Below the pieces are notes generated by a model, which was given only the letters and a program-made list of their open reading frames with translations, made no database searches and was not told where the DNA came from. 64,000 nucleotides of DNA from Simkaniaceae bacterium (GTDB lineage Bacteria; Chlamydiota; Chlamydiia; Chlamydiales; JACRBE01). The DNA lies in NCBI GenBank assembly GCA_022763045.1, contig JALEGI010000014.1, positions 62,001 to 126,000 on the forward strand. Reading direction: 5' to 3'. The translations under genes and the position numbers were made by a program. Shown here in pieces: positions 26,872 through 34,294 of the stretch; within the stretch, counting starts at the first letter, position 1, and each line of letters starts with the position of its first letter.

Positions 26872-27942
26872 TTATACACAAGATTTTTTGTGAACTCTGT
26901 AAGGAACAAGAACCGCAGCAAAAAATAAGAGCGATCCAGCGGCGAGGAGTTTCCACGAAAAGCGCTCCTTTGTCGTCTCTTTTTCCAACGGATGGTGAAT
27001 AATATGCCCTCGATAGATTCCCGAAATATTTTCCTGCTCCTTCCCGAGAACTGTATCAAATAATTCCTTGTCGCCTGTGAATGTGCGCACCTGCAAAGAG
27101 AGCTTCTGAGTCGGAGCAGGGGGAAAGCCCTTTCTCGTTTCAAAAAGTGGGAAAACTTTCTTTTCTAATGGTGTCGGGTAGGCTGCAAGAGCAGGGGTGT
27201 GATAATTTAGGCGGAGCCTTAACGGAAGAGTGGAGCCAGAGCGCTGAATGATTAGCATATGATCGTAGATCCTATGCTGTCTAAAATGGTATAAAAACTT
27301 GCCCCCGGTTGCAAGGGCCAAGCGTAGCATACGTTGAGATGCGCTTTCCAAATCAAAGATTTCTCCATCAGGCAAGCCCTCTTTTGGAATTGCGTAGTTT
27401 ATTGTGTCTACCAGCATGATCCCCTTTCCTGGACGCAGAAGATTATACGTAGTCTGGAAGGTTCCAACAGGATCACAAAGGTGAATAAAGGTGTGCCGAG
27501 AAAAAATGAGGTCTACACGATTCGCTAACGTAAATCCCCTTTTTTTGAGTTCAGAATTCGTCTCTTCAATTTTAAATCTGCCAATCTTATGAATTGTGAT
27601 CGGACCTGTTTGCTCATTTTGGTCTTTGTGGTATTGTTCCCCCCTAAGTCCATAGATATGTACTTGAATTCCCTCTGGGACTAGAAGGCTCTTTGCCAGA
27701 TGGTCAACTAGTTGAAAGTTCCCAGCGCCAATATCGAGAATATGAAACTCTCTCTCTTGATGAGTCTTGAGTAAATGATTGGCTAGTTTGCATTCATCAA
27801 GAAAAAGCATATTGTAAGATTGATCACCATTCAAAACCCATGTAGAAGAGTGTCTTTGTGATATGCGATTAAAAGTGACGCTAATTAAAGAGTTTAATTT
27901 GGGAGGTCGATCTCTAATATCTAAGTAACTTGAACAATCCAT
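26872..27942 (-). CDS. Class I SAM-dependent methyltransferase-like protein with C-terminal membrane anchor
   Basis: A 356-residue protein. Residues 65-80 (FHILDIGAGNFQLVDHLA) are a clear Motif I of class I methyltransferases. RVDLIFSRHTFIHLCDPVG and LLRPGKGIMLVDTINY match the post-motif II/III layout. The C-terminus has a single hydrophobic segment (LLAAGSLLFFAAVLVPY) followed by basic residues, predicting tail-anchoring with the enzyme domain in the cytosol. The substrate is unknown. It follows the flavoprotein reductase gene on the same strand with a 34-bp spacer holding a hairpin. Confidence 0.7.
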   Translation of the reverse strand: MDCSSYLDIRDRPPKLNSLISVTFNRISQRHSSTWVLNGDQSYNMLFLDECKLANHLLKTHQEREFHILDIGAGNFQLVDHLAKSLLVPEGIQVHIYGLRGEQYHKDQNEQTGPITIHKIGRFKIEETNSELKKRGFTLANRVDLIFSRHTFIHLCDPVGTFQTTYNLLRPGKGIMLVDTINYAIPKEGLPDGEIFDLESASQRMLRLALATGGKFLYHFRQHRIYDHMLIIQRSGSTLPLRLRLNYHTPALAAYPTPLEKKVFPLFETRKGFPPAPTQKLSLQVRTFTGDKELFDTVLGKEQENISGIYRGHIIHHPLEKETTKERFSWKLLAAGSLLFFAAVLVPYRVHKKSCV

Positions 27943-27981
27943 AATAATTGGGCGATTATTATATGTGGAAGCCTAATTATT
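27943..27981. other. Inverted repeat between the reductase and methyltransferase genes
   Basis: AATAATTGGGC (27943-27953) and GCCTAATTATT (27971-27981) are complementary with one mismatch around a 17-base loop. It overlaps the reductase stop region and ends just before the methyltransferase start. There is no clean T-tail, so it may stabilise mRNA or be a weak terminator. Confidence 0.35.
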
Positions 27982-29194
27982 TTGAACGAAATTGTGAGAG
28001 CATGTTTTTTAGCCATCCATCTGCGGCCTTGCGAATGCCATGGTTGTAGATAGGGTAGGGGTGAATCAGATTGGCCAGTTTGCGCAGCGGAAGGCCTGCG
28101 TACATGGCAGTTGCCACCTCCATGAGCATCTCTCCAGCACGGGGGGCCACGATCGATGCGCCGTGGATTTTTGAGCTGTATTTACTCGTAGCTATCTTGA
28201 TAAAGCCCTCAGTCTCACCTGCACAAATCGCGCGATCAACTTGAGAGAGGGGAATGTGGTAGAGGGTTCCCTCAAGGGAGCCGATGCTTGCAACCTCAGG
28301 GGTGGTGAAGGTGACCCGCGGTAGAGGTTGGTCATCGAGTTTTTTCAGAGGCCAGATGAGTAGGTTAAATAGCAGCGCTCTTGCATGGTGTTCTGCGCGG
28401 TGGGTAAAGAAGGGAGCTCCAGTGCAATCGCCAATGGCCCAGATATGTTTTTGGGCAGTGCGTCCATGGGAGTTGACCGAAAGGTCAGTTAACCCGGCAT
28501 TTTCAAGTTGAAGTGATTCTGAGTTTGGTGTGCGTCCAATCGAAAGGAGGATCTTTTCATCCTGAGAGCCTTGAAAATTTTGTTTAATCACAACACCATC
28601 TGACTCAAGTGCGCGCTCGATGATCTCTTGCGCCTCGCGATCCTCGCGCGGAAGAGGGGTGCCATGCGTCCAAAGCGTTACCTTGACTCCGAGCTTGGCA
28701 AAGGCCTGGGCAAGCTCACAGCCGATGGGACCTGAGCCAATCACTGAGAGGGTTGAGGGGAGTTTTTCCAGTCCAAAAATCGTCTCATTTGTGAGATAGT
28801 CACGGCCGATATCAAGATGCTTTGGCGAGGATCCCGTTGCTAGAATGATTTGGGCGCCACTCACTTTTTTCCCATCGACATCAAGAGTGTGAGGATCGAT
28901 AAAACGCGCATGTCCTGTGAGGCACTCGACACCTTTTTTTTCCAAAGATGTAGGATCTTCCTCGGAGCGAAAGTGGAAGACCGTTTCGCGCACTTTTTCA
29001 AGCGCTCTCTCGCCTAGGTGGGAGTGGGCAATCAGCGTTTTGCTTGGAATGCAACCGAAATTGGTGCAGTCACCCCCATAGTTGCCTCGCTCGATGAGCA
29101 AGACTTTTTTCCCAGCAGCTGCAAGCCCGATTGCGACTACAAGCCCGCCTGCTCCAGCGCCAACCACAATGAATGGGTATTGGTACTTTGCCAT
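27977..29194 (-). CDS. FAD-dependent pyridine nucleotide-disulfide oxidoreductase (Lpd/MerA-like)
   Basis: A 405-residue flavoprotein. It shows an FAD-binding GAGAGGLVVAIGLAAAGK, the redox-active disulfide GGDCTNFGCIPSKTL, an NAD(P)-binding GSGPIGCELAQAFAKLG and the second FAD motif IWAIGDCTGAPFF. The C-terminal dimerisation domain carries HPYPIYNHG near the end, as in the mercuric-reductase-like branch. It is somewhat short for lipoamide dehydrogenase, and no pyruvate dehydrogenase genes are adjacent, so the electron acceptor is uncertain. The ATG at 29192-29194 places the FAD motif about seven residues in; longer starts overlap the divergent dipeptidase promoter region. Confidence 0.85.
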   Translation of the reverse strand: MAKYQYPFIVVGAGAGGLVVAIGLAAAGKKVLLIERGNYGGDCTNFGCIPSKTLIAHSHLGERALEKVRETVFHFRSEEDPTSLEKKGVECLTGHARFIDPHTLDVDGKKVSGAQIILATGSSPKHLDIGRDYLTNETIFGLEKLPSTLSVIGSGPIGCELAQAFAKLGVKVTLWTHGTPLPREDREAQEIIERALESDGVVIKQNFQGSQDEKILLSIGRTPNSESLQLENAGLTDLSVNSHGRTAQKHIWAIGDCTGAPFFTHRAEHHARALLFNLLIWPLKKLDDQPLPRVTFTTPEVASIGSLEGTLYHIPLSQVDRAICAGETEGFIKIATSKYSSKIHGASIVAPRAGEMLMEVATAMYAGLPLRKLANLIHPYPIYNHGIRKAADGWLKNMLSQFRSK

Positions 29195-29214
29195 ATATTC
29201 GGAGGTATATAATA

Positions 29215-29802
29215 ATGAAAGAATTAACGGGAGAGAAAATGAGCCAGCTAATCGACCTTGCTGAATACGATCCGAGATTGGTTTTGGATGTGCGCTATGC
29301 AACAACGAATAACTTTTTGGGAGTGGCGCTCTACGATTCGCCAAGGATTTTTCTTATTGAGGCCGTTGCCAAAAAACTCAGTGCAGCCCAAGATCGCTTG
29401 GAGAAAAAGGGGCTTGGCCTGAAGGTTTATGATGGCTATCGTCCGATGAGCGTGCAAAAGGCATTGTGGGATCTTCTTCCCGATCCACGCTATGTTGCCG
29501 ATCCCAAGGTCGGTTCAAATCACAACCGGGGTGCAGCAGTCGATGTTACCCTTGTTGATTTGGAGACGGGTGAGGAGCTAGTAATGCCCTCAGAGTTTGA
29601 TGAGTTTACCGAAAAAGCGCACTCAGACTTTTACGACCTTCCGCAAGAGGCAATTGATAACCGCGCAATTTTAAAAGAGGCGATGGTTGGATTTACCCAA
29701 CTTCCCACAGAGTGGTGGCATTTTGATGATAAGAGTGGAAAAAAGTATCCGATTTTGGATGTGCCTATTTCTGAGCTCTCTACTAGTGAGCTGCTCTCCT
29801 AA
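29215..29802 (+). CDS. D-alanyl-D-alanine dipeptidase (VanX/DdpX family)
   Basis: About 195 residues (or 187 from the second ATG at 29239, which has GGAGAG upstream). The zinc site is visible as SNHNRGAAVDVT (the SxHxxGxAxD motif of M15D peptidases) and EWWHFDD, which gives the second His and the catalytic Glu; VYDGYRPMSVQ matches the conserved Arg. The enzyme cleaves D-Ala-D-Ala. No van regulatory genes are present. In an organism with reduced peptidoglycan it could recycle D-Ala or adjust lipid II supply (inference). No signal peptide is seen, so it is probably cytosolic. Confidence 0.88.
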   Translation: MKELTGEKMSQLIDLAEYDPRLVLDVRYATTNNFLGVALYDSPRIFLIEAVAKKLSAAQDRLEKKGLGLKVYDGYRPMSVQKALWDLLPDPRYVADPKVGSNHNRGAAVDVTLVDLETGEELVMPSEFDEFTEKAHSDFYDLPQEAIDNRAILKEAMVGFTQLPTEWWHFDDKSGKKYPILDVPISELSTSELLS

Positions 29803-30112
29803 TTCAGCAAAAGAGTGCTACAAAGAGGGGCAGTCGCGTCTGCACAAGCTCACCAATGAGCTCAAAGGTGTTGAGACCTACAGCGATTTTGTCGCGCGGC
29901 AGTCTCGCATTGAAAAGCAAATTGAGAGGCTTGTCGATCTCATGATCTTAGCTGCTGAATTCCCAGATGAGCAGATGCCGCGTAGCGAAGAGAGCGAGAG
30001 ACTTGCTCGTGAAATCGAGCGAATTTATCAGATAGGTGGGGTCAAAGCGCTCATGGAAGAGTCGCAGAAAAATGGCCTAAGGCGCCTTTCCAAAGTCTAT
30101 ACTCTCAAATAG
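29726..30112 (+). CDS. Small predicted lipoprotein overlapping the dipeptidase gene
   Basis: A 128-residue protein starting MIRVEKSIRFW, with a hydrophobic core and lipobox LLVSC at about residues 19-23; the Cys would be acylated and the protein anchored in a membrane. The mature part is a charged helical sequence (IEKQIERLVDLMILAAEF). The start lies 77 bp inside the dipeptidase gene in another frame, so the whole signal peptide is encoded on top of the VanX-like C-terminus. The 3' end overlaps surE, which is on the other strand, by 36 bp. Function is unknown. Confidence 0.65.
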   Translation: MIRVEKSIRFWMCLFLSSLLVSCSPNSAKECYKEGQSRLHKLTNELKGVETYSDFVARQSRIEKQIERLVDLMILAAEFPDEQMPRSEESERLAREIERIYQIGGVKALMEESQKNGLRRLSKVYTLK

Positions 30113-30853
30113 CTCTTTGTGAGACTTGAGATGATCGAGATCTGTTAAATCGGCAACATGTAGGGGAGTCGCGGTAATAAAGCCCTGGCGCAGGTTGTAG
30201 ACATCGCTCTCTTCATCCTCGCCGAAGTGCTCCCACTTCACTCCAAAGTCGTGCTCTCCATCTTTTGAGCTGCGGTGATCCTCAACCCAGTAGCCAAGTC
30301 CTTGGCGCACGTAGCGAATCCCTTTAATTGCCTCACCCGTTTCTGAGGGGAAATTGACATTGATGAGGGTTCCCTGTGGCGCAGGGTGATCGAAAAAGTG
30401 CTCAACGATAGGGGGGATAAAATTTTCGTAGGCGGCAAATTGCGGCTCAAAGTACTCGCGGCAGGAGAAGGCAATCCCTGGAATTTGACGAAAGGTGCCC
30501 TCGATCAGCGCGCCAATGGTCCCACTATAGAGAACGTTGCGTCCCGAATTGCACCCCTGATTGATTCCACTAACAATCATGTCAGGGGGAGAGTCGAGCA
30601 GACAGGTGAGCGCAATCTTGACGCAGTCTGCAGGAGTGCCACACACCTTGTAGGCAGTTGCCCCATTCCAGCTCACCTTCGATGAGCGCAGCGGCATCTT
30701 GAGGGTGAGCGAAACGCCCTTAGCCGACTGTTGTGAATCGGGTGCGATAATTGTCAGATCAGCATGTTTTTTCAGCGCATTGAAAAGGTGCCAGATGCCC
30801 GGGGCATTGATTCCATCGTCATTGGTAATTAAAATGTGTGGTCTACGCTTCAT
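30077..30853 (-). CDS. surE: 5'-nucleotidase SurE
   Basis: A 258-residue metal-dependent nucleoside monophosphatase of the SurE survival family. The N-terminus ILITNDDGINAPGI holds the metal-binding Asp pair, and QQSAKGVSLT, VSGINQGCNSGRNVLYSGT and HVADLTDLD complete the signature. The start overlaps the putP end by 11 bp; with ttcA-like and putP it forms a compact minus-strand operon. Tail-to-tail overlap with the lipoprotein gene is 36 bp. Confidence 0.95.
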   Translation of the reverse strand: MKRRPHILITNDDGINAPGIWHLFNALKKHADLTIIAPDSQQSAKGVSLTLKMPLRSSKVSWNGATAYKVCGTPADCVKIALTCLLDSPPDMIVSGINQGCNSGRNVLYSGTIGALIEGTFRQIPGIAFSCREYFEPQFAAYENFIPPIVEHFFDHPAPQGTLINVNFPSETGEAIKGIRYVRQGLGYWVEDHRSSKDGEHDFGVKWEHFGEDEESDVYNLRQGFITATPLHVADLTDLDHLKSHKELFESIDFGKAP

Positions 30854-32255
30854 GGAAGGGCTCTCTCGTGTTGAATGTCAACTTTGAAGTGAGATAAATG
30901 GCGATTGAACTCAGACCAAAGCCAGGAACAAGTGTTGGCAGAGCAGACTTAGAAAGCGGCCAGAGTGCCGCGACAGCGCCTCCCACTAAAATTCCTGCCC
31001 AAGCGCCCTGCTTGGTCGTTTTCTTTGAAAAGAGACTGAATAAAAGCAGTGGGCCAAAAGATGAGCCTAGGCCAAACCAGGCGTAGGAAACGAGCTCGTA
31101 AATGGTATCAGATCCTCGCAGAGCAATGAAATAGGCGATAATAGCCACTAGGAAAATGCTCAGCCGCGAGACCCACAAAAGCTCTCTTGATCCCGCACTC
31201 TTGCGGAAAACCCGCTTGTAGAAGTCTTCAGTGAGACTCGAAACTAAAACAAGAATCTGCGAGTCGGTATTTGTAATGGTGGCTCCCAAAATCGCGCAGA
31301 GGACAAAAGCTGCCAAAAAGGGTGGGAAAATCGACTCAGTCATGCGAATGAAAATTAGCTGAGGATCGGAAATACCATTCTGGAAAAACGGGATAGCCAC
31401 AAGACCGATGAGAGTCGCATAGCAAAGGGCAATGATTTGCCAGCTCATCCCAATATACTTGGATTTGTGAATCTCATTTGGATCTGAGATCCCCATAAAT
31501 TTTGTGACGATATGTGGCTGGCCAAAGTAGCCAAGCCCCCAGCTTACCATAATCGCAAGGGCAGACCAAATTCCCCCTTCAGGAAGTAAATTAAGAGAAA
31601 TTCCCTGCAACTTCGCACTCGCTTCGATCCCATCCATCCCACCGACCATCGGCAGAACAATCGAGGGGACTAGCACAATAACAATGAGCAGAAAAATTCC
31701 CTGAAAGAGATCTGTCCAAGCGAGGGTGACATAGCCGCCGATAAATAGGTAGGGAATGACAACGAGCACCCCTAAGGTGACGCCTAGCCAATAGTCGAGG
31801 CCAAAGAGTGAGTTAATCACAATGCCCATTCCCGTCATCCCAGCTGAGATGTAGATGACGTAGAAAATAAAGAGCATCACCGCAGTTAGGACCCGAATCC
31901 AGCCCGTTGTATCGGCAAAGCGCGCTTCAAAAAAGCTCGAATAGGTCATACACTCATACTTCGCGGTCTCAATACGCACCTTTTTTGCGACAAATTGCCA
32001 GTTGAGATACATAAAGAGGGTGAGGCCAATTGCGGCCCAAAAATTTGAAAGCCCCTGGGCAAAAATTACCGCAGGGTAGGCCATAAAGATCCAGCTACTC
32101 ATGTCACTTGCATGCGCTGCAAGAGCCGTGACCCAGAAATTCATTTTTCGTCCACCTAGGATGAACTCACTTGAGGTGAAGTTGCGGTGGTAAGAGGCGA
32201 TCCCAATTCCCAAAAGGATGCATATGTAGAGCGCAACTGCGATTATTTCGGACAT
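30843..32255 (-). CDS. putP: Sodium/solute symporter, probably sodium/proline symporter PutP
   Basis: A 470-residue inner-membrane carrier of the SSS family with about 13 predicted helices. LGGRKMNFWVTALAAHASDMSSW is characteristic of PutP (substrate and sodium site on helices 1 and 2), as are FFEARFADTTGWIRVLTAV, GYVTLAWTDLFQG and GLGYFGQPHI. It would import proline with sodium, a useful nutrient for an intracellular bacterium. It overlaps the ttcA-like gene upstream by 13 bp and surE downstream by 11 bp. Confidence 0.9.
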   Translation of the reverse strand: MSEIIAVALYICILLGIGIASYHRNFTSSEFILGGRKMNFWVTALAAHASDMSSWIFMAYPAVIFAQGLSNFWAAIGLTLFMYLNWQFVAKKVRIETAKYECMTYSSFFEARFADTTGWIRVLTAVMLFIFYVIYISAGMTGMGIVINSLFGLDYWLGVTLGVLVVIPYLFIGGYVTLAWTDLFQGIFLLIVIVLVPSIVLPMVGGMDGIEASAKLQGISLNLLPEGGIWSALAIMVSWGLGYFGQPHIVTKFMGISDPNEIHKSKYIGMSWQIIALCYATLIGLVAIPFFQNGISDPQLIFIRMTESIFPPFLAAFVLCAILGATITNTDSQILVLVSSLTEDFYKRVFRKSAGSRELLWVSRLSIFLVAIIAYFIALRGSDTIYELVSYAWFGLGSSFGPLLLFSLFSKKTTKQGAWAGILVGGAVAALWPLSKSALPTLVPGFGLSSIAIYLTSKLTFNTREPFHEA

Positions 32256-32968
32256 TCTAAGGCCTTCTTTGACCCATGTAGAATAGCAGCTTTCGATAGA
32301 TTATTTCTAGCATTGGGGAAGATTTCTTCAATCTCACCAATCAGCTCTTTTACCGAGCGTCGCCTCGATTTTTGCCCCACCGGACACTGGCAGGTAATGC
32401 GAGCAAAACCAGCAGCGCGAGCGAAAGAGGCGATCTCTGCCTCGTGAATATAAAAGAGGGGACGAATGATTGTCACCCCGTAGCGGTGCATCGGCACCAG
32501 TGGTAAGTTTCCTTCAAACTCGGCTTTGTGCATTAAATTAAGGAGAAGCGTTTCAATGTGATCATCGAGGTGGTGGCCAAAGGCTATGCGCTCAACGCCC
32601 ACCTCTTTTGCCGCATCAAAAATCAGCTTGCGACGCCTGCGTGAGCAGCTGTAGCACTCTAAAGTATCTAAACTCTGGTGCGTCTCCATTATCTTTAGAG
32701 AGACATCGAGCTCTTCACACACATTTTTCAAAAAATGATTATCAACCCCAGCTCCACAAGAGAAGGCGCCCGTCACGTGAAAGGCAAAAATCTCAAAATT
32801 TGGGAAGCCACGCCCCCTCAAAGAGGCAAGAAGGTGCAAAAGTGTCAAAGAATCTTTACCCCCACTGAGGGCAATGCCCACCCTATTTTGCCCCTCAAGC
32901 AGGCCAAACTCGTGGATCGCCTTGCGACACAAGCTCTCTAAGCGCTTTCTCATTGAAATTTGACTCAT
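32243..32968 (-). CDS. TtcA-family tRNA 2-thiolation enzyme
   Basis: A 241-residue PP-loop ATPase. ALSGGKDSLTLLHLL is the pyrophosphatase loop; the paired cysteines of CYSCSRRRR and CQCPVG fit the iron-sulfur-binding CxxC positions of TtcA, and FGHHLDDHIETLLLNL is the standard family block. TtcA thiolates cytidine 32 in certain tRNAs; related TtuA acts on U54, so the target base is not certain. TilS is less likely because the Cys pairs are absent there. First gene of the ttcA-putP-surE run, divergent from the SEC-C gene. Confidence 0.85.
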   Translation of the reverse strand: MSQISMRKRLESLCRKAIHEFGLLEGQNRVGIALSGGKDSLTLLHLLASLRGRGFPNFEIFAFHVTGAFSCGAGVDNHFLKNVCEELDVSLKIMETHQSLDTLECYSCSRRRRKLIFDAAKEVGVERIAFGHHLDDHIETLLLNLMHKAEFEGNLPLVPMHRYGVTIIRPLFYIHEAEIASFARAAGFARITCQCPVGQKSRRRSVKELIGEIEEIFPNARNNLSKAAILHGSKKALECPK

Positions 32969-32982
32969 AACCGTGATATAAT
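32953..32982 (+). promoter_or_regulatory. Predicted promoter for the SEC-C gene and possibly the tRNAs
   Basis: TTGAAA at 32953-32958 and TATAAT at 32977-32982 with an 18-bp spacer, 32 bp before the SEC-C start. It lies partly in the 5' end of the divergent ttcA-like gene. Confidence 0.5.
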
Positions 32983-33014
32983 ACTTTAAACGAAATTAAC
33001 CTGCATCACATGAT

Positions 33015-33236
33015 ATGACAAAACCTGGAAGAAATGACCCCTGCCCTTGTGGCTCCGGCAAAAAATACAAAAAATGCTGCGGCGCTAAACAAGGACCGAA
33101 AAAGATTTATGCATCTGTTCTCTCGAATTCAAACGATCGCGTTTCGTCGCTCCTATCTTCAATCTCAACATCAAGTGCATCAGCAAATGCTCTCGAGAAA
33201 TTGAAGAATTCCGCTTCTGAAAAGCCTCCTGAATAA
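33015..33236 (+). CDS. Small SEC-C zinc-binding motif protein
   Basis: A 73-residue protein. Residues 5-24 hold [19 protein letters not shown], the SEC-C motif that chelates zinc through CxC...CC and is found at the end of SecA and in many small proteins. The rest is Ser/Lys-rich and probably disordered. Whether it binds SecB, the ribosome or something else cannot be told. It is followed by two tRNA genes on the same strand, which may share its transcript. Confidence 0.85.
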   Translation: MTKPGRNDPCPCGSGKKYKKCCGAKQGPKKIYASVLSNSNDRVSSLLSSISTSSASANALEKLKNSASEKPPE

Positions 33237-33288
33237 TATTTGTTCTTGAGAAATAATCTTTGCATTAGTAGACTCTTCTTCATACTTT

Positions 33289-33361
33289 GCTGGAGTAGCT
33301 CAATTGGTAGAGCGCCCGACTTGTAATCGGACGGTTGAGGGTTCAAGTCCTTTCTCCAGCA
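33289..33361 (+). tRNA. tRNA-Thr (anticodon TGT)
   Basis: A 73-base cloverleaf: acceptor GCTGGAG/CTCCAGC, D-arm GCTC...GAGC, anticodon stem CCCGA/TCGGA with loop CTTGTAA (one mismatch at the stem end), T-arm GAGGG-TTCAAGT-CCTTT with G-T pairs, discriminator A. CCA is not encoded. In Chlamydia tRNA-Thr precedes tuf; here tRNA-Tyr follows and tuf is not present. Confidence 0.95.
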
Positions 33362-33365
33362 TCCT

Positions 33366-33401
33366 CGAGGGAAGCTCATCCCCCCTCCCGAGCTTCCCTC
33401 A
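33366..33401 (+). other. Hairpin between tRNA-Thr and tRNA-Tyr
   Basis: GAGGGAAGCT and AGCTTCCCTC form a perfect 10-bp stem around a C-rich loop. It has no T-tail, so it is more likely a processing or spacing element of a joint tRNA precursor than a terminator. Confidence 0.5.
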
Positions 33402-33408
33402 CCATTGC

Positions 33409-33491
33409 GGGGGTGTCGCATAGTGGCCAATTGCAAGGGACTGTAAATCCCTCTTCTTCGGAATACGTTGGTTCGAATCCAACCACCCCCA
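33409..33491 (+). tRNA. tRNA-Tyr (anticodon GTA)
   Basis: An 83-base class II tRNA: acceptor GGGGGTG/CACCCCC, anticodon stem GGGA/TCCC with loop CTGTAAA, a long variable arm (TCTTCTTCGGAATAC), T-arm ending TTCGAAT, discriminator A. CCA is not encoded. Confidence 0.93.
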
Positions 33492-33511
33492 ATTTACGAA
33501 CCGTTATTTCA

Positions 33512-33655
33512 GGTTTTAGACCTATGTAGATTCGCCTATACCGGGCAATCTACTTCGCAATTTTTCCTCGGCCAGAGCCCTTGGCTATGGCCCTGCGGAA
33601 AATTACTTGTATCTCACCCACTCTAGACAAATCTACACACATCACAACCTAAAAC
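33512..33655. other. Structured intergenic element with nested and competing stems
   Basis: The 320-bp gap after tRNA-Tyr contains no credible gene but several inverted repeats. An inner hairpin at about 33559-33604 has TTTTTCC/GGAAAA(A/T) closing a GGCCA-g-AGCC...GGCT-a-TGGCC stem with a CTT loop. GTAGATT (33526-33532) can pair with AATCTAC at 33547-33553 or with AATCTACA at 33630-33637. An outer GTTTTAG (33513) pairs with CTAAAAC (33649-33655). It could be a small RNA, a processed leader or a palindromic repeat element; no known family is recognised. Confidence 0.4.
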
Positions 33656-33811
33656 AACGCTTCTGCCTCCTCTGATTTTCCAGAGATTTACCCGAGAGCA
33701 CCTTAGTAACTCTTTCAAATTGCTCAACTAAGCCCATTTTTAAAAAAGTATTGTTGTTTAGTTTAAAATTATTGCGTGTATAATTATGGCCTTTTTAAGG
33801 TGGGTTTAAGT

Positions 33812-34285
33812 TTGATCAAGTTAATCTCTTTTTTATGTGCTCTGAGCTTTTTAACAGCAGATATTGTCTCATGCCCGGAGCTTTTATCTACTGCAGAGCA
33901 AAACTATTCTCTCAGTGGAGAGCTTAAGCGTGAAGGGGACTTTGTCTACCTCGATGTCGACGATAGATATATCCTTGAGTTGATTGAGCTCACTGATGGA
34001 TTTAAGTTGCCTCCCTACTTCGGCAAGCCGGGCTTGGTGGGCGCGCACATCTCTGTGATTTACGCTTCCGAGCTGCAAAAATATGGGATTGCAAACTTTG
34101 AGGAGTTTGGCCAAACATTTAGATTTTCCCTAAAAGATTGTGAGATTGTTCATCCTCCGCATTGGAAAGGGGTCGACTCGGTCTTTTTGATCACAGTTGA
34201 TTCTCCTGAGCTAGATGCTTTGCGAGAAAAATATGACCTTCCTCCTTCAGAATTCGGCTTTCATATCACAGTAGGCATCAAGTAG
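33812..34285 (+). CDS. Exported protein with two HxS/T-type motifs, 2H phosphoesterase-like
   Basis: About 157 residues from the TTG at 33812 (AAGGTGGG lies 7 bp upstream); a GTG at 33776 in frame would add 12 residues. The N-terminus IKLISFLCALSFLTADIVSC is a probable signal peptide. GAHISVIY and, about 100 residues later, GFHITVGIK match the paired H-x-[ST]-x motifs of 2H phosphoesterases (RNA ligase/cyclic phosphodiesterase fold), whose members open 2',3'-cyclic nucleotides or handle oligoadenylates. The rest of the protein is compact and of the right length for one such domain. Export of this fold is unusual. The call rests on motif spacing alone. Confidence 0.55.
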   Translation: MIKLISFLCALSFLTADIVSCPELLSTAEQNYSLSGELKREGDFVYLDVDDRYILELIELTDGFKLPPYFGKPGLVGAHISVIYASELQKYGIANFEEFGQTFRFSLKDCEIVHPPHWKGVDSVFLITVDSPELDALREKYDLPPSEFGFHITVGIK

Positions 34286-34294
34286 CATGTTAAT

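Noticed and set aside
33015-33491. tRNA-Thr/tuf/secE locus as in Chlamydia
   Set aside because: tRNA-Thr is present but tuf, tRNA-Trp and secE are not; it is a different tRNA locus or a rearranged one.
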